Origin: Phyllobacterium myrsinacearum
GTDB taxonomy: Bacteria > Pseudomonadota > Alphaproteobacteria > Rhizobiales > Rhizobiaceae
Assembly (NCBI RefSeq): GCF_002980555.1
Contig: NZ_PVBT01000007.1
Location: 248,001 to 312,000 of the forward strand
Length of the DNA: 64,000 nucleotides
Direction of reading: 5' to 3'
Part shown: positions 45,259 through 54,983 of the stretch, one piece after another
How the letters are laid out: the number at the start of each line of letters is the position of its first letter
How positions within the stretch are numbered: position 1 is the first letter of the stretch
Position numbers and translations under genes: made by a program
The notes under the pieces: model-generated
Databases searched by the model: none
What the model was told of the DNA's origin: nothing
The model's input: the letters and a program-made list of their open reading frames with translations, nothing else

Positions 45259-46494
45259 ATGTCCCGCGCTTTTCTTTTTGTGCTCGATTCTTTTGGCATA
45301 GGCGGCGCGCCGGATGCTGCCGCTTTCGGCGATGCAGGTGCGACGACGTTCGGTCACATCATCGACGCCTGCGCCGACGGGCGCGGTGACAAGGACGGCC
45401 TGCGCGCCGGACCGCTGATGCTCCCAAATTTAACGTCGCTGGGTCTCGTTCACGCGGCCAATCTTGCCTCCGGCGTCAAAATCCCGCCGTCCGTCGCCGC
45501 TCCCATCGGGTTGTGGGGCGCTGCTGAGGAAGTTTCGAATGGCAAGGACACGCCGTCCGGACACTGGGAAATTGCCGGTGTGCCGGTCACCTTCAATTGG
45601 GGCTATTTCCCCAGGACGATCCCGACATTTCCGGAGACATTGATTGCCGACGCGGTGCGGCGCGCCGGTCTGCCGGGCGTGCTGGGCAACAAGCATGCCT
45701 CGGGCACCGAGGTCATTGAGGAATATGGCGAAGAGCATATTCGCAGCGGCAAGCCGATCTTCTACACGTCCACCGACTCCGTCATCCAGATCGCGGCGCA
45801 CGAACAGCATTTCGGATTGGACCGCCTCTATGCTCTGTGCACGCTTGTCCGTGAACTGGTCGACCCCCTGAATATCGGCCGGGTCATTGCCCGCCCGTTT
45901 GTCGGGGAAACCAGGCAGACCTTCGAGCGCACCGGCAACCGGCGCGACTATTCCGTACCGCCGCCCGAACCGACCTTGCTCGACAGGCTTACGGATGCGG
46001 GCCGGACTGTCATCGCAATCGGCAAGATTGGTGATATCTACGCGCACAAAGGCGTGTCTCAGGTGCGCAAGGCCAACGGCAATATGGCCTTGTTCGATGA
46101 AACACTGATTGCCATGGACGATGCGCAGGACGGCGATCTGGTCTTCACCAACTTCGTGGATTTCGACATGCTCTACGGGCATCGCAGGGATGTGCCCGGC
46201 TATGCCGCCGCGCTTGAGGCTTTCGACAGGAGACTGCCGGAAGCCATGGCAAAATTGCGGACGGGCGATCTTCTGATCCTGACAGCCGATCATGGCTGCG
46301 ACCCGACCTTCAAGGGAACCGACCACACGCGTGAACGCGTTCCGGTACTCTGCTTCGGACCCGACCTGCCGCATGGGTCGCTCGGTATCCGGACCACCTT
46401 TGCCGATATCGGTGAGACAGTCGCAGCCCATCTCGGCATTGCGCCTGGCCTGCACGGGAAAAGTTTCCTGCGGGGCACGGCATCCCATGCCTGA
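45259..46494 (+). CDS. deoB: phosphopentomutase
   Basis: Interconverts (deoxy)ribose-1-phosphate and -5-phosphate in nucleoside salvage. The 411-residue protein belongs to the alkaline-phosphatase superfamily. Metal ligands appear in [14 protein letters not shown] (D10) and near the end in [19 protein letters not shown]. The phosphorylated Thr is in [10 protein letters not shown] (about residue 98). It overlaps mutM by eight bases. Confidence 0.96.
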   Translation: MSRAFLFVLDSFGIGGAPDAAAFGDAGATTFGHIIDACADGRGDKDGLRAGPLMLPNLTSLGLVHAANLASGVKIPPSVAAPIGLWGAAEEVSNGKDTPSGHWEIAGVPVTFNWGYFPRTIPTFPETLIADAVRRAGLPGVLGNKHASGTEVIEEYGEEHIRSGKPIFYTSTDSVIQIAAHEQHFGLDRLYALCTLVRELVDPLNIGRVIARPFVGETRQTFERTGNRRDYSVPPPEPTLLDRLTDAGRTVIAIGKIGDIYAHKGVSQVRKANGNMALFDETLIAMDDAQDGDLVFTNFVDFDMLYGHRRDVPGYAAALEAFDRRLPEAMAKLRTGDLLILTADHGCDPTFKGTDHTRERVPVLCFGPDLPHGSLGIRTTFADIGETVAAHLGIAPGLHGKSFLRGTASHA

Positions 46495-47380
46495 GCTTCC
46501 CGAAGTCGAAACCGTCCGCCGCGGATTGCAGCCTTTCATGGAGGGCGCAACCATTGCGCGGGTCGAACAGCGCCGCGCGGATCTGCGCTTTCCCTTTCCG
46601 GACCGGTTTGCCGAACGGCTGACCGGTCGCACGATCGCATCACTGGAGCGCCGCGCCAAATACCTCATCATGCATATGGATGACGGGCTGGGCCTGATCA
46701 GCCACCTCGGCATGTCCGGTTCCTATCGCATTGAACAGGACCACGCGGACACGGCGCCCGGGGTCTTCCACCATGACCGGTCACGCAACACGACCCATGA
46801 CCACGTGGTGATCCATGTGGAATCGGCGGACCGGATCAGAAGCCGGATCATCTACAACGATCCGCGCCGTTTCGGCTTCATGCTGTTTGCCGAACCGGGC
46901 GGGCTCAATACCCACAAACTGATCCGGGATCTTGGCATCGAACCGACGGGCAACCGGTTGGACGGCACGCTGCTGGCCACGCTCTTCGCCGCCAGGAACG
47001 CGCCGCTGAAAGCGGCATTGCTGGACCAGAAGCTGATTGCCGGTCTTGGCAACATCTATGTCTGCGAAGCGCTCTGGCGGGCCGGGCTATCGCCCCTGCG
47101 AGCGGCCGGCACGATCGCTGAAGAGAACGGCGACCCCACGCCCATGGCGGACCGGCTTGCCACATCCATTCGTTCCGTCATAGCAGACGCCATCGCGGCA
47201 GGCGGCTCCAGCCTGAAGGACTACCGGCAGGCCGACGGGGAGCTTGGCTATTTCCAGCATTCTTTTTCTGTCTACGACCGTGAAGGTGAGCCTTGCCCGC
47301 GTCCTGCCTGTGATGGCACGATAGCCCGCATCGTCCAAAGCGGGCGCTCGACGTTTTTCTGCCCGATCTGCCAGCATTAG
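46487..47380 (+). CDS. mutM: formamidopyrimidine-DNA glycosylase
   Basis: Excises 8-oxoguanine and formamidopyrimidines and nicks the abasic site. The N-terminus [14 protein letters not shown] holds the catalytic Pro2 and Glu3. The helix-two-turn-helix ([20 protein letters not shown]) and the C-terminal zinc finger (CPRPAC ... FFCPICQH) are intact, giving 297 residues. The start is set by the required Met-Pro-Glu and lies inside the end of deoB. An enoyl-CoA hydratase gene follows after 13 bases. Confidence 0.97.
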   Translation: MPELPEVETVRRGLQPFMEGATIARVEQRRADLRFPFPDRFAERLTGRTIASLERRAKYLIMHMDDGLGLISHLGMSGSYRIEQDHADTAPGVFHHDRSRNTTHDHVVIHVESADRIRSRIIYNDPRRFGFMLFAEPGGLNTHKLIRDLGIEPTGNRLDGTLLATLFAARNAPLKAALLDQKLIAGLGNIYVCEALWRAGLSPLRAAGTIAEENGDPTPMADRLATSIRSVIADAIAAGGSSLKDYRQADGELGYFQHSFSVYDREGEPCPRPACDGTIARIVQSGRSTFFCPICQH

Positions 47381-47393
47381 GAGGAATATCCGG

Positions 47394-48167
47394 ATGGCCT
47401 ACGAAAACATCATTGTGGAAACGCGTGAGAAAGTTGGGTTCATCCAGCTTCACCGCCCGCAGGCGCTCAATGCTCTCAACTCTGCCCTGCTTGCCGAGCT
47501 GAGCACTGCTCTTGAGGCGTTTGACAAGGACAACGGCATCGGCGCCATCGTCCTTACCGGCTCGGAAAAAGCCTTTGCCGCCGGCGCTGACATCAAGGAG
47601 ATGCAGACACTGGATTTCGCCGACGCCTATCTCGGCGATTATTTCAGCGAGTGGGAGCGGGTCACGCGCCTGCGCAAGCCGCTGATTGCGGCCGTCGCCG
47701 GTTATGCGCTGGGCGGCGGCTGCGAACTCGCCATGATGTGCGATTTCATCATTGCGGCGGATACCGCCAAATTCGGCCAGCCGGAGATTACGCTGGGTGT
47801 CATGCCAGGAATGGGCGGCTCACAGCGGCTCACACGCTCCGTCGGCAAATCCAAGGCGATGGACCTGTGCCTGACCGGGCGCATGATGGATGCGGCGGAA
47901 GCGGAGCGTTGCGGCCTTGTCGCGCGTGTCGTCCCTGCGGGCGAGCTTGTAGCGGAAGCGTTGAAGGCTGCTGGAAAGATTGCCTCCTTCTCGCTGCCTG
48001 TCGCCATGATGACCAAGGAAACCGTCAACAGGGCCTATGAAACCACCCTGTCGGAAGGGTTGAGATTTGAACGGCGCGTCTTCCATTCGATGTTCGCGCT
48101 GGAAGACCAGAAGGAGGGGATGACGGCCTTTGCCGAAAAACGCCCGCCGAATTTCAAGAATCGCTGA
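47394..48167 (+). CDS. enoyl-CoA hydratase
   Basis: Crotonase-family enzyme of 257 residues, hydrating trans-2-enoyl-CoA in beta-oxidation. The CoA/oxyanion regions [12 protein letters not shown] and [18 protein letters not shown] are present. The two catalytic Glu are at the expected places (GGCELAMM and [13 protein letters not shown]). A very strong TTAGGAGG ribosome site precedes the ATG. It is probably cotranscribed with mutM and, by position, ends before the rpsT promoter. Confidence 0.94.
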   Translation: MAYENIIVETREKVGFIQLHRPQALNALNSALLAELSTALEAFDKDNGIGAIVLTGSEKAFAAGADIKEMQTLDFADAYLGDYFSEWERVTRLRKPLIAAVAGYALGGGCELAMMCDFIIAADTAKFGQPEITLGVMPGMGGSQRLTRSVGKSKAMDLCLTGRMMDAAEAERCGLVARVVPAGELVAEALKAAGKIASFSLPVAMMTKETVNRAYETTLSEGLRFERRVFHSMFALEDQKEGMTAFAEKRPPNFKNR

Positions 48168-48203
48168 GGCTGAAATATCCACCGGCAAGGCGACGATTCC
48201 ACG

Positions 48204-48232
48204 TTGACGCAATCGGAAACGTCATCTATAAG
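48204..48232 (+). promoter_or_regulatory. sigma-70-type promoter of rpsT
   Basis: TTGACG (48204-48209), exactly 17 bases, then TATAAG (48227-48232), the best housekeeping-type promoter in the window. It predicts an rpsT transcript start near 48239 and a leader of about 85 bases. Confidence 0.75.
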
Positions 48233-48245
48233 CCCGACAACGTTT

Positions 48246-48263
48246 GGTGGCCCCTCGGCCACC
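48246..48263 (+). repeat. hairpin at the 5' end of the rpsT leader
   Basis: GGTGGCC/GGCCACC with a CCTC loop, then CTATTATTTT. It begins a few bases after the predicted rpsT start. It may be a leader structure for S20 autogenous control, or a terminator for the upstream enoyl-CoA hydratase transcript. Confidence 0.5.
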
Positions 48264-48323
48264 CTATTATTTTGTGACGGCCGCGTTGAAGCTGCCGAGT
48301 AGCTGACAGAAAAGAGAGGCATC

Positions 48324-48590
48324 ATGGCCAACACTCCTTCGGCCAAGAAAGCGGCGCGTAAGATCGAAGCCCGCACCGAAGTAAACAAATCCCGCCGCTC
48401 GCGCGTGCGCACCTTCCTTCGCAAGTTCGAAGATGCGGTGGCAAGCGGTGATCAGGCAGCCGCTTCCGTAGCCTTCAAGGCTGTTGAACCGGAAATGATG
48501 CGCGCCGCCACAAAGGGTGTCGTGCACAAGAATACGGCATCCCGGAAGGTTTCCCGTCTCGCACAGCGCCTTAAGGGCATGTCTGCCTAA
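48324..48590 (+). CDS. rpsT: 30S ribosomal protein S20
   Basis: Small basic ribosomal protein that binds 16S rRNA, 88 residues. The N-terminus [20 protein letters not shown], the [14 protein letters not shown] helix and the C-terminal [17 protein letters not shown] are clear S20 signatures. GAGAGG precedes the ATG. It has its own promoter and terminator. Placement upstream of dnaA is typical of Rhizobiales. Confidence 0.98.
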   Translation: MANTPSAKKAARKIEARTEVNKSRRSRVRTFLRKFEDAVASGDQAAASVAFKAVEPEMMRAATKGVVHKNTASRKVSRLAQRLKGMSA

Positions 48591-48612
48591 TCAGACAAGA
48601 ATAGTCTATTTT

Positions 48613-48642
48613 AAACCCGGCTGGTCCTTAGCCGGGTTTTTT
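48613..48642 (+). terminator. rho-independent terminator of rpsT
   Basis: AAACCCGGCT pairs with AGCCGGGTTT across a seven-base loop, running into TTTTTT. It lies 22 bases past the rpsT stop. Confidence 0.95.
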
Positions 48643-49449
48643 ATTTGCCATTTTTTTGGGCACAAATTCGTTTCCGATGAAAAAGATTGTGGCATATCAA
48701 AACCCTGACATATGCCGGTCATAAATAGTTTCATACAAAAAGCGACAACCATCATTTCTCATTTAATTTCAATAACTTACGGCAGGTAGCCATAATCGCC
48801 AGACCCCAGCCGGAAGAATCTGTCACCCCAGCCTATGTCAAGCGATAATTTAATATTTTTTTTTGATCGCGTGACTCCGCAGTGCAGCAAAATCGGCATT
48901 CCAAAAAAGGCTTTGAATCCGAAGGCTTTTTCCCCGTCCAACCGGAGGTAGTTAAAAAAAACGCAAAAGCGTTAACCTTTAATTCACTAAAAAAGCGGCG
49001 CGCCTGCCCTTGCCCTCCCCGCAAAGGTTTTTGTAAGGTCCAGACATCGAAGGGGTGGGCAAAAACCCATTTAACAGGCTTATCAAATTAGTGGGTTCGG
49101 ACGCAGATTTTTTGTTTGCGTAACGAGTAAGTTTTTGTCGGGTATCCGGGTTGTACGAACCTGGATCGTTTCAGAAAAGAAGCAAGTTGGCGGCGCTGGC
49201 ATCAGCCGGGCGTGAGTCTTTTTGCGCCAAAGTTGAAAGGGATATGGACGTGGCGGTTTTTAGAATTTCGGTGCGAGATTGTTCAGACCTGTATTACGCG
49301 TCCCTAACCTTATCCAACAATTAGCTCCAGGAGATTGAAGGCCGGCCATAGGGGTGACCGGCTCTTGAAGACTGAAGCCGGTCATGGACCGGCACGCATG
49401 CGAACACGAGCACTATCAAGCTCGAACAGATAAATATCAGGATGAGGCA
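48643..49449. other. AT-rich rpsT-dnaA intergenic region, probable dnaA regulatory region
   Basis: About 800 bases without a credible gene, clearly richer in A+T than the rest of the window, with several A and T runs. It contains four GANTC sites (48816, 48873, 48915, 49214), the target of CcrM methylation, and a TTAA-N7-TTCA (48972-48986) close to a CtrA site. Only one approximate DnaA box (TTATCCAAC, 49310-49318) was seen, so it is more likely a dnaA promoter/leader region than oriC. Confidence 0.55.
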
Positions 49450-51006
49450 ATGACAATGACCAGCGGAATAATGGAAAACGGCACGAATGCAGCCATGGTC
49501 CCGCTCCATATGGACGAAGGGAAAAGTATGGTATCGGCCGGCAGCCAGGGCGAGACGATTTTCGAGAGGGTCAAGACCAAACTCAAGGCCAAACTCGGAA
49601 ATGAAGTTTACTCCAGCTGGTTCGGCCGTTTGAAACTGGATGAAACCTCCAAGAGTATTGTTCGCCTTTCCGTGCCGACCGCATTTCTTCGTTCCTGGAT
49701 CAACAACCACTACTCGGACATGATCAACACGCTGTGGCGTGAAGAGGACGAGCAGGTTCTGAAGGTGGAGATTGTCTTCCGCAGTGCCAGCCGCGCCAGC
49801 CGCCCCTCGCTTGAGGCAGAGCCTGCCCTGCGGGCCGACCAGCGGGCGATTTCGCGCGACAAGCCGGTTTTTCCCGTCGGCAATACGTCCCAGGACAAGA
49901 AGGCACCGGCGCATTTTGCCGACCGTGCCACTGATCGCCCCGGACAGAACTCCGTGTTCGGCTCGCCGCTGGACCCGCGCTACACCTTCGAGACCTTTGT
50001 TGACGGCACGCCGAACCGGGTGGCGCTCGCCGCCGCGCGCACCATTGCCGATGCGGGTGCCAGTGCCGTTCGCTTCAATCCGCTGTTCATTCACGCCTCT
50101 GTCGGCCTCGGCAAGACGCATCTCCTGCAGGCCATCGCCGCCGACGCCCTGAAACGCTCGGAGCGCGCCCGCGTCGTTTACCTGACCGCCGAATATTTCA
50201 TGTGGCGCTTTGCAACGGCCATTCGCGACAACAACGCGCTTTCATTCAAGGAACAGCTGCGCGATATCGATCTGCTGATCATCGACGACATGCAGTTCCT
50301 GCAGGGCAAATCGATCCAGCACGAATTCTGCCATCTGATCAACACGCTGCTCGACAGCGCCAAGCAGGTGGTTGTGGCCGCAGACCGTCCGCCGTCAGAG
50401 CTGGAATCGCTCGATGCGCGCGTGCGTTCGCGCCTGCAGGGCGGCGTTGCCCTTGAAATGATTTCACCGGACTATGCGATGCGCCTGGAGATTCTCAAGC
50501 GCCGCCTGGTTGCCGCCCAGCAGGAAGACCAGTCCCTGGATATTTCGCCGGAGATTCTCGATCACGTCGCCCAATCCGTCACCGGAAGCGGCCGTGAGTT
50601 GGAAGGCGCTTTCAACCAGTTGCTGTTCCGCCAGACGTTCGAGCCGAACCTGTCGGTCGACCGGGTCGATGAACTGCTCAGCCATCTGATGCGCGGCGGG
50701 GAAGCCAAGCGCATCCGCATCGAAGAAATCCAGCGCATCGTTGCGCGCCATTACAACGTCTCCAAGCAGGATCTTCTGTCCAACCGCCGCACGCGCACCA
50801 TCGTCAAGCCGCGCCAGATCGCCATGTATCTTGCCAAAATGCTCACACCCCGCTCGCTGCCGGAAATTGGCCGGCGCTTCGGCGGACGTGACCACACAAC
50901 CGTTCTGCATGCGGTGCGCAAGATCGAAGATATTGTCGGCAAGGACCAGAAACTGTCGCAGGAACTCGAGCTCCTGAAGCGCCTGATCAACGATCAGGCC
51001 CAATAA
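49450..51006 (+). CDS. dnaA: chromosomal replication initiator protein DnaA
   Basis: AAA+ initiator that binds DnaA boxes and opens the origin, 518 residues. Domain I is at [21 protein letters not shown]; a variable linker follows to ~175. The ATPase has Walker [10 protein letters not shown] (~218) and Walker [14 protein letters not shown]. Domain IV shows the DNA-binding signature [21 protein letters not shown] start at the ATG at 49450 after GATGAGG; the frame extends upstream without support. A terminator separates it from dnaN. Confidence 0.97.
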   Translation: MTMTSGIMENGTNAAMVPLHMDEGKSMVSAGSQGETIFERVKTKLKAKLGNEVYSSWFGRLKLDETSKSIVRLSVPTAFLRSWINNHYSDMINTLWREEDEQVLKVEIVFRSASRASRPSLEAEPALRADQRAISRDKPVFPVGNTSQDKKAPAHFADRATDRPGQNSVFGSPLDPRYTFETFVDGTPNRVALAAARTIADAGASAVRFNPLFIHASVGLGKTHLLQAIAADALKRSERARVVYLTAEYFMWRFATAIRDNNALSFKEQLRDIDLLIIDDMQFLQGKSIQHEFCHLINTLLDSAKQVVVAADRPPSELESLDARVRSRLQGGVALEMISPDYAMRLEILKRRLVAAQQEDQSLDISPEILDHVAQSVTGSGRELEGAFNQLLFRQTFEPNLSVDRVDELLSHLMRGGEAKRIRIEEIQRIVARHYNVSKQDLLSNRRTRTIVKPRQIAMYLAKMLTPRSLPEIGRRFGGRDHTTVLHAVRKIEDIVGKDQKLSQELELLKRLINDQAQ

Positions 51007-51031
51007 GGGCACTTCGCCACTTATCAACAGA

Positions 51032-51075
51032 AAGCCTGCGGTATGGTGCGTTGCAACCAGCCGCAGGCTTGCTTT
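51032..51075 (+). terminator. rho-independent terminator of dnaA
   Basis: AAGCCTGCGG (51032-51041) pairs perfectly with CCGCAGGCTT (51061-51070), then GCTTTTTAG. It implies that dnaN-recF is not simply read through from dnaA. Confidence 0.85.
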
Positions 51076-51191
51076 TTAGGGTGACTTTCTGCCAATTTGC
51101 TTGACCTTGGGGGAACTTCGCCCTCTCGCCAGAAAAGCGCCGCAGGCCCTCAGGGGCTTTGGGTCGAAAAAGACAGTGAGACCGGTTTATC

Positions 51192-52310
51192 ATGCGTGTA
51201 ACTCTTGAACGTTCCAATCTTCTGAAGTCGCTCAACCATGTCCATCGCGTGGTCGAACGGCGCAACACCATTCCGATTCTTTCGAACGTTCTTCTGCAAG
51301 CCGAGGGCGCAAGCCTTGCCCTCAAGGCCACGGACCTTGACCTTGAAGTCACCGAAGCCACTGCCGCGCAAATCGAGCAGTCCGGTGCAACCACCGTCCC
51401 GGCGCATCTGCTCTATGATATCGTCCGCAAACTTCCTGACGGGGCGGAAGTGATGCTGGCAACCAATGCCGACGGCAACTCCATGACCGTGACCTCCGGC
51501 CGGTCGAATTTCCGCCTGCAATGCCTGCCGCAATCGGATTTCCCCGAATTGACCGCCGGGTCGTTCACGCACACGTTCCGCATTACATCCACGGCACTGA
51601 AGAGCCTGATCGAACGGACGCAATTCGCCATCTCCACGGAAGAAACCCGCTATTACCTCAACGGCATTTATTTCCATGCCATCGAGAGCGAGGGCTCGCT
51701 GAAGCTGCGTGCCGTGGCCACGGACGGACATCGTCTGGCCCGCGCTGAGCTGGAAGCACCTTCCGGTGCCGAAGGCATGCCCGGCATCATCATCCCGCGC
51801 AAGACTGTTGCCGAGCTGCAGAAGCTTGTCGACGATCCGGACATTGCCGTGACCATCGAATTGTCTGACACAAAGATCCGCTTCACCATCGGCTCGGTGG
51901 TTCTGACCTCCAAGCTGATTGACGGCACCTTCCCCGACTACCAGCGCGTCATTCCATCCGGCAATGACAAGAAACTGACCATCGACCGCCAGAGTTTCGC
52001 TTCTGCCGTCGATCGCGTCTCGACGATTTCGAGTGAGCGCGGCCGTGCCGTCAAGCTGACGATTGCCGATGGTCAGCTGACATTGACGGTCAACAATCCG
52101 GATTCGGGCAGCGCCACGGATGAACTTGCGGCTGATTATGACTCCGATCCGATCGAGATCGGGTTCAACGCCAAATATCTTCTCGATATAACGGCTCAGC
52201 TTTCCGGCTCCGAAGCCATCTTCATGCTGGCCGACGCCGGCTCGCCGACACTGGTGCGCGATACGGGTGATGCGAATGCGCTCTACGTGCTCATGCCGAT
52301 GCGGGTTTGA
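51192..52310 (+). CDS. dnaN: DNA polymerase III sliding clamp (beta subunit)
   Basis: Ring-shaped processivity clamp, 372 residues in three similar domains. It starts MRVTLERSNLLKSLNHVHRV and has NTIPILSNVLL in domain I. The hydrophobic partner-binding pocket lies near LRAVATDGHRLARAEL, and the ending NALYVLMPMRV is characteristic. Its stop overlaps the recF start, giving a coupled dnaN-recF pair. Confidence 0.98.
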   Translation: MRVTLERSNLLKSLNHVHRVVERRNTIPILSNVLLQAEGASLALKATDLDLEVTEATAAQIEQSGATTVPAHLLYDIVRKLPDGAEVMLATNADGNSMTVTSGRSNFRLQCLPQSDFPELTAGSFTHTFRITSTALKSLIERTQFAISTEETRYYLNGIYFHAIESEGSLKLRAVATDGHRLARAELEAPSGAEGMPGIIIPRKTVAELQKLVDDPDIAVTIELSDTKIRFTIGSVVLTSKLIDGTFPDYQRVIPSGNDKKLTIDRQSFASAVDRVSTISSERGRAVKLTIADGQLTLTVNNPDSGSATDELAADYDSDPIEIGFNAKYLLDITAQLSGSEAIFMLADAGSPTLVRDTGDANALYVLMPMRV

Positions 52311-53494
52311 CGCAAACGGACAATTCTGCTGTGACCGATGATCCCAGAACGGACGCGGGCAAACCGGCCCGCGTTTCGATCAGCCGGTTGAAGCTTGCAC
52401 AGTTCCGCAATTATGAAAACCTGTCACTGCGGCTCGGCCCGTCGCATGTGGTGCTGACCGGTGAGAACGGATCGGGCAAGACCAATCTGCTCGAAGCCGT
52501 CTCGTTTCTTTCTCCCGGCCGCGGTTTGCGCCGCGCCACCTATACGGATGTCACCCGCAATGACGCGCCCGACGGCTTTGCCATCCATGCCGCCATCGAA
52601 ACCGGGGAAGGCTCCGTGGATGTCGGTACCGGACTTGCCGGCAATGCACCGGGCGATACCGCGCGGCGGGTGCGCATCAATGGCGTCACCGCATCCAGTG
52701 CCGACGATCTTCTGGAATATTCCCGCATCCTCTGGCTGGTGCCTTCGATGGACGGCCTCTTTACCGGTGCCGCCGGGGACCGGCGGCGTTTTCTCGACCG
52801 GATGGTGCTGGCCATCGATCCCGCGCATGGCCGCCGTGTGCTTGACTATGAGAAGGCCATGCGCAGCCGCAACCGCCTGCTGACGGAAGAGCGCAGCAAC
52901 GGCGCTTGGCTCGATGCCATTGAAACCCCCATGGCAGAGCTCGGTATCGCAATCGCCGCCGCAAGGGCCGAACTCATGCGCCTGATCAACGGCATGATCG
53001 AGCGGCTGCCGGACGATAGCCCCTTCCCCAAGGCCGACTGCATGCTCGACGGCGCGTTGGAAGCGCGCATCGGCATCGAATCGGCAACTGACGTTGAGGA
53101 GGCCTTTCGCCGGGCACTGCATGATGGGCGCAGCCGTGACCGGGCGGCGGGACGCACATTGGACGGTCCCCACCGCTCCGACCTTCTGGTACGCCACCGG
53201 CCCAAGGCCATGCCTGCCGAACTCTGCTCGACCGGCGAGCAGAAAGCGCTGCTTATCGGCCTCATTCTCTCCCATGCGCGCCTCACGGGAGAATTGGCGG
53301 GCATGGCACCCATCCTGCTCCTCGATGAAATCGCCGCACATCTTGATGAAGGCCGCCGCGCCGCACTTTTTGACATCATCGAAGACCTTGGCGGGCAGGC
53401 CTTCATGACGGGTACAGACCGCTCGCTGTTTTCCAGCCTTGCCGGCCGCGCGCAGTTTTTTGACGTGTCGCACGGAGAAGTGCACGCCCGGTAA
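52307..53494 (+). CDS. recF: DNA replication and repair protein RecF
   Basis: SMC-like ATPase that works with RecO and RecR at gaps. The ~395-residue protein has the N-terminal ISRLKLAQFRNYENLSL, Walker A GENGSGKTNLLEA (~52), the signature STGEQKALLIGLILSHA and Walker B ILLLDEIAAHLDEGRR. The start is uncertain: a TTG at 52307 overlaps the dnaN stop, and a GTG at 52331 is also possible; both precede the domain. The first ~22 residues are non-conserved. Confidence 0.95.
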   Translation: MTQTDNSAVTDDPRTDAGKPARVSISRLKLAQFRNYENLSLRLGPSHVVLTGENGSGKTNLLEAVSFLSPGRGLRRATYTDVTRNDAPDGFAIHAAIETGEGSVDVGTGLAGNAPGDTARRVRINGVTASSADDLLEYSRILWLVPSMDGLFTGAAGDRRRFLDRMVLAIDPAHGRRVLDYEKAMRSRNRLLTEERSNGAWLDAIETPMAELGIAIAAARAELMRLINGMIERLPDDSPFPKADCMLDGALEARIGIESATDVEEAFRRALHDGRSRDRAAGRTLDGPHRSDLLVRHRPKAMPAELCSTGEQKALLIGLILSHARLTGELAGMAPILLLDEIAAHLDEGRRAALFDIIEDLGGQAFMTGTDRSLFSSLAGRAQFFDVSHGEVHAR

Positions 53495-53634
53495 AGCGGG
53501 TGATGGCGAGCCCACCGGCGGCCGTGTTAGCATGCCGGAGAATCGAATTCTTTCTGCAACACTCCCATGAAATAAGGCCTCCATGGACACAGGGCTGTTG
53601 TCGCCCGGTGCCTTGATCCAACAAAGGAACCCCT

Positions 53635-54339
53635 ATGTCTGATCTTTCTGCCTTTCCCATTACCAAACGCTGGCCGGCACAGCACCCCGACCGTCTTCAG
53701 CTCTATTCGCTGCCGACGCCCAATGGCGTGAAGGTATCCATCATGCTGGAGGAGATCGGGCTGCCATACGAGACCCATCTCGTTGATATCGGCAAGAATG
53801 AAAGCTGGACGCCGGAATTCCTGTCGTTGAACCCCAATGGCAAGATTCCCGCGATGATCGATCCGGATGGTCCGGGCGGCAAGCCCCTGCCGCTGTTTGA
53901 ATCCGGCGCGATCCTGCTCTATCTCGCCGAGAAAACCGGCAAATTCCTGCCAACCGATCCGGCCCGGCGCTACGAGACCATCCAGTGGGTGTTCTTCCAG
54001 ATGGCTGCCATTGGCCCGATGTTCGGTCAGGTCGGCTTCTTCCATAAGTTTGCCGGCCGCGAGTATGAGGACAAACGGCCGCTTGAGCGGTATGTCAACG
54101 AATCGAAACGTCTGCTCGGTGTGCTCGAGAGCCATCTTGCAGGCCGTCAATGGATCATGGATGACGAGTATACGATCGCCGATATCGCCACGCTTGGCTG
54201 GGTGCGCAACCTGATCGGTTTCTATGGGGCAGGTGATCTGGTCGACTATGCCAGCCTGAAGAACGTCCCGGCATGGCTCGAACGCGGGCTTGCACGCCCG
54301 GCGGTGCAGCGCGGTCTCGATATACCCCAGCGCCCATAA
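53635..54339 (+). CDS. Nu-class glutathione S-transferase (YfcG/Ure2p-like)
   Basis: A 234-residue thioredoxin-fold transferase or disulfide-bond reductase. The N-domain has LYSLPTPNGVKVSIMLEEIG, where the Thr-Pro-Asn segment is typical of the YfcG/YghU group that reduces disulfides using two bound glutathiones. LNPNGKIPAMIDPDG and FESGAILLYLAEKTG are the GST cis-Pro and glutathione-binding motifs. The C-domain is all-helical. It stands alone between recF and the gdx riboswitch. Confidence 0.92.
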   Translation: MSDLSAFPITKRWPAQHPDRLQLYSLPTPNGVKVSIMLEEIGLPYETHLVDIGKNESWTPEFLSLNPNGKIPAMIDPDGPGGKPLPLFESGAILLYLAEKTGKFLPTDPARRYETIQWVFFQMAAIGPMFGQVGFFHKFAGREYEDKRPLERYVNESKRLLGVLESHLAGRQWIMDDEYTIADIATLGWVRNLIGFYGAGDLVDYASLKNVPAWLERGLARPAVQRGLDIPQRP

Positions 54340-54376
54340 AGCCCCGGTTCTTTCGATTCCCCGTGGCGAAGCTCTG

Positions 54377-54400
54377 AACGCCGCCGGTTTGGCGGCGTTT
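54377..54400 (+). terminator. terminator after the GST gene
   Basis: Perfect nine-base arms AACGCCGCC/GGCGGCGTT with a GGTTT loop, followed by a short T run, 38 bases past the GST stop. It isolates the riboswitch-gdx unit. Confidence 0.7.
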
Positions 54401-54536
54401 GCCTGCACCCGGTTGCGCGGCGATATCCCTGGTGCTCCTGGAGGTGATCCTCCTTCATTCCGCTTGATGTTAAACACCAAAATTACTCAGCGGCCAAAAA
54501 CTTGCCCCGGCATTTCCGCCAGCCTAGATAGGGCTT

Positions 54537-54597
54537 TGGAGGACGACCTCCACGCCGCCGCAAGAGGCTGCGTCTGAACATAAGCCGGGACGGCCCG
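54537..54597 (+). ncRNA. guanidine-II riboswitch (mini-ykkC)
   Basis: Two stem-loops carrying the class-defining ACGR loops. P1 is TGGAGG-ACGA-CCTCCA (54537-54552); P2 is CGGG-ACGG-CCCG (54586-54597); a 33-base linker separates them. P2 ends about 23 bases before the start codon of a Gdx-type exporter. Guanidine binding to the paired loops is known to expose the ribosome site and switch such genes on. The gene behind it fits exactly. Confidence 0.9.
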
Positions 54598-54619
54598 CGC
54601 ATGGAAAAGGATGGTCGTC

Positions 54620-54934
54620 ATGGCCTGGATTTATCTCGTCGTTGCAGGACTCTTTGAAATCGGCTGGGCCATCGGGCTCAAATATACCGATGGCTTTACC
54701 CGGCTGACGCCGTCGGTACTGACCGGTGCCAGCATGGTCATCAGCGTTCTCGTGCTGGGCCTTGCCTTGCGTGAACTGCCAGTGGGCAGCGCCTATGCGG
54801 TCTGGACCGGCATTGGCACCGTCGGTACCGCCCTGCTCGGCATGTATCTTTTCGGAGAGCCGGCAACAGTTATCCGTCTCGTTTGCATCGGCCTGATTGT
54901 CTCTGGTATTGCCGGGTTGAAATTTCTTGCCTGA
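54620..54934 (+). CDS. gdx: guanidinium exporter Gdx (SugE), SMR family
   Basis: Dual-topology small multidrug-resistance-family antiporter of 104 residues with four membrane helices. It begins [20 protein letters not shown] with the essential Glu at E13. The Gdx/SugE signature [14 protein letters not shown] and [16 protein letters not shown] separate it from EmrE-type drug pumps. I use the ATG at 54620 by alignment with E. coli SugE (105 residues) and AAGGA upstream; an ATG three codons earlier is possible. It exports guanidinium in exchange for protons and is controlled by the riboswitch. Confidence 0.95.
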   Translation: MAWIYLVVAGLFEIGWAIGLKYTDGFTRLTPSVLTGASMVISVLVLGLALRELPVGSAYAVWTGIGTVGTALLGMYLFGEPATVIRLVCIGLIVSGIAGLKFLA

Positions 54935-54983
54935 GACAAATCGGATGCTGCATTCGGGTTCCATCTTGTTCTAATGTAGAGCC

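Noticed and set aside
45430-46713. A 427-codon open frame opposite deoB and mutM
   Set aside because: It crosses two established genes and has no ribosome site or family similarity.
48643-49449. Chromosomal origin of replication in the rpsT-dnaA gap
   Set aside because: AT-rich, but only one approximate DnaA box was found. In this order the origin is often not next to dnaA, so the evidence is insufficient.
52424-53590. A 388-codon open frame opposite recF
   Set aside because: recF is certain from its ATPase motifs and its coupling to dnaN; the antisense frame has no support.
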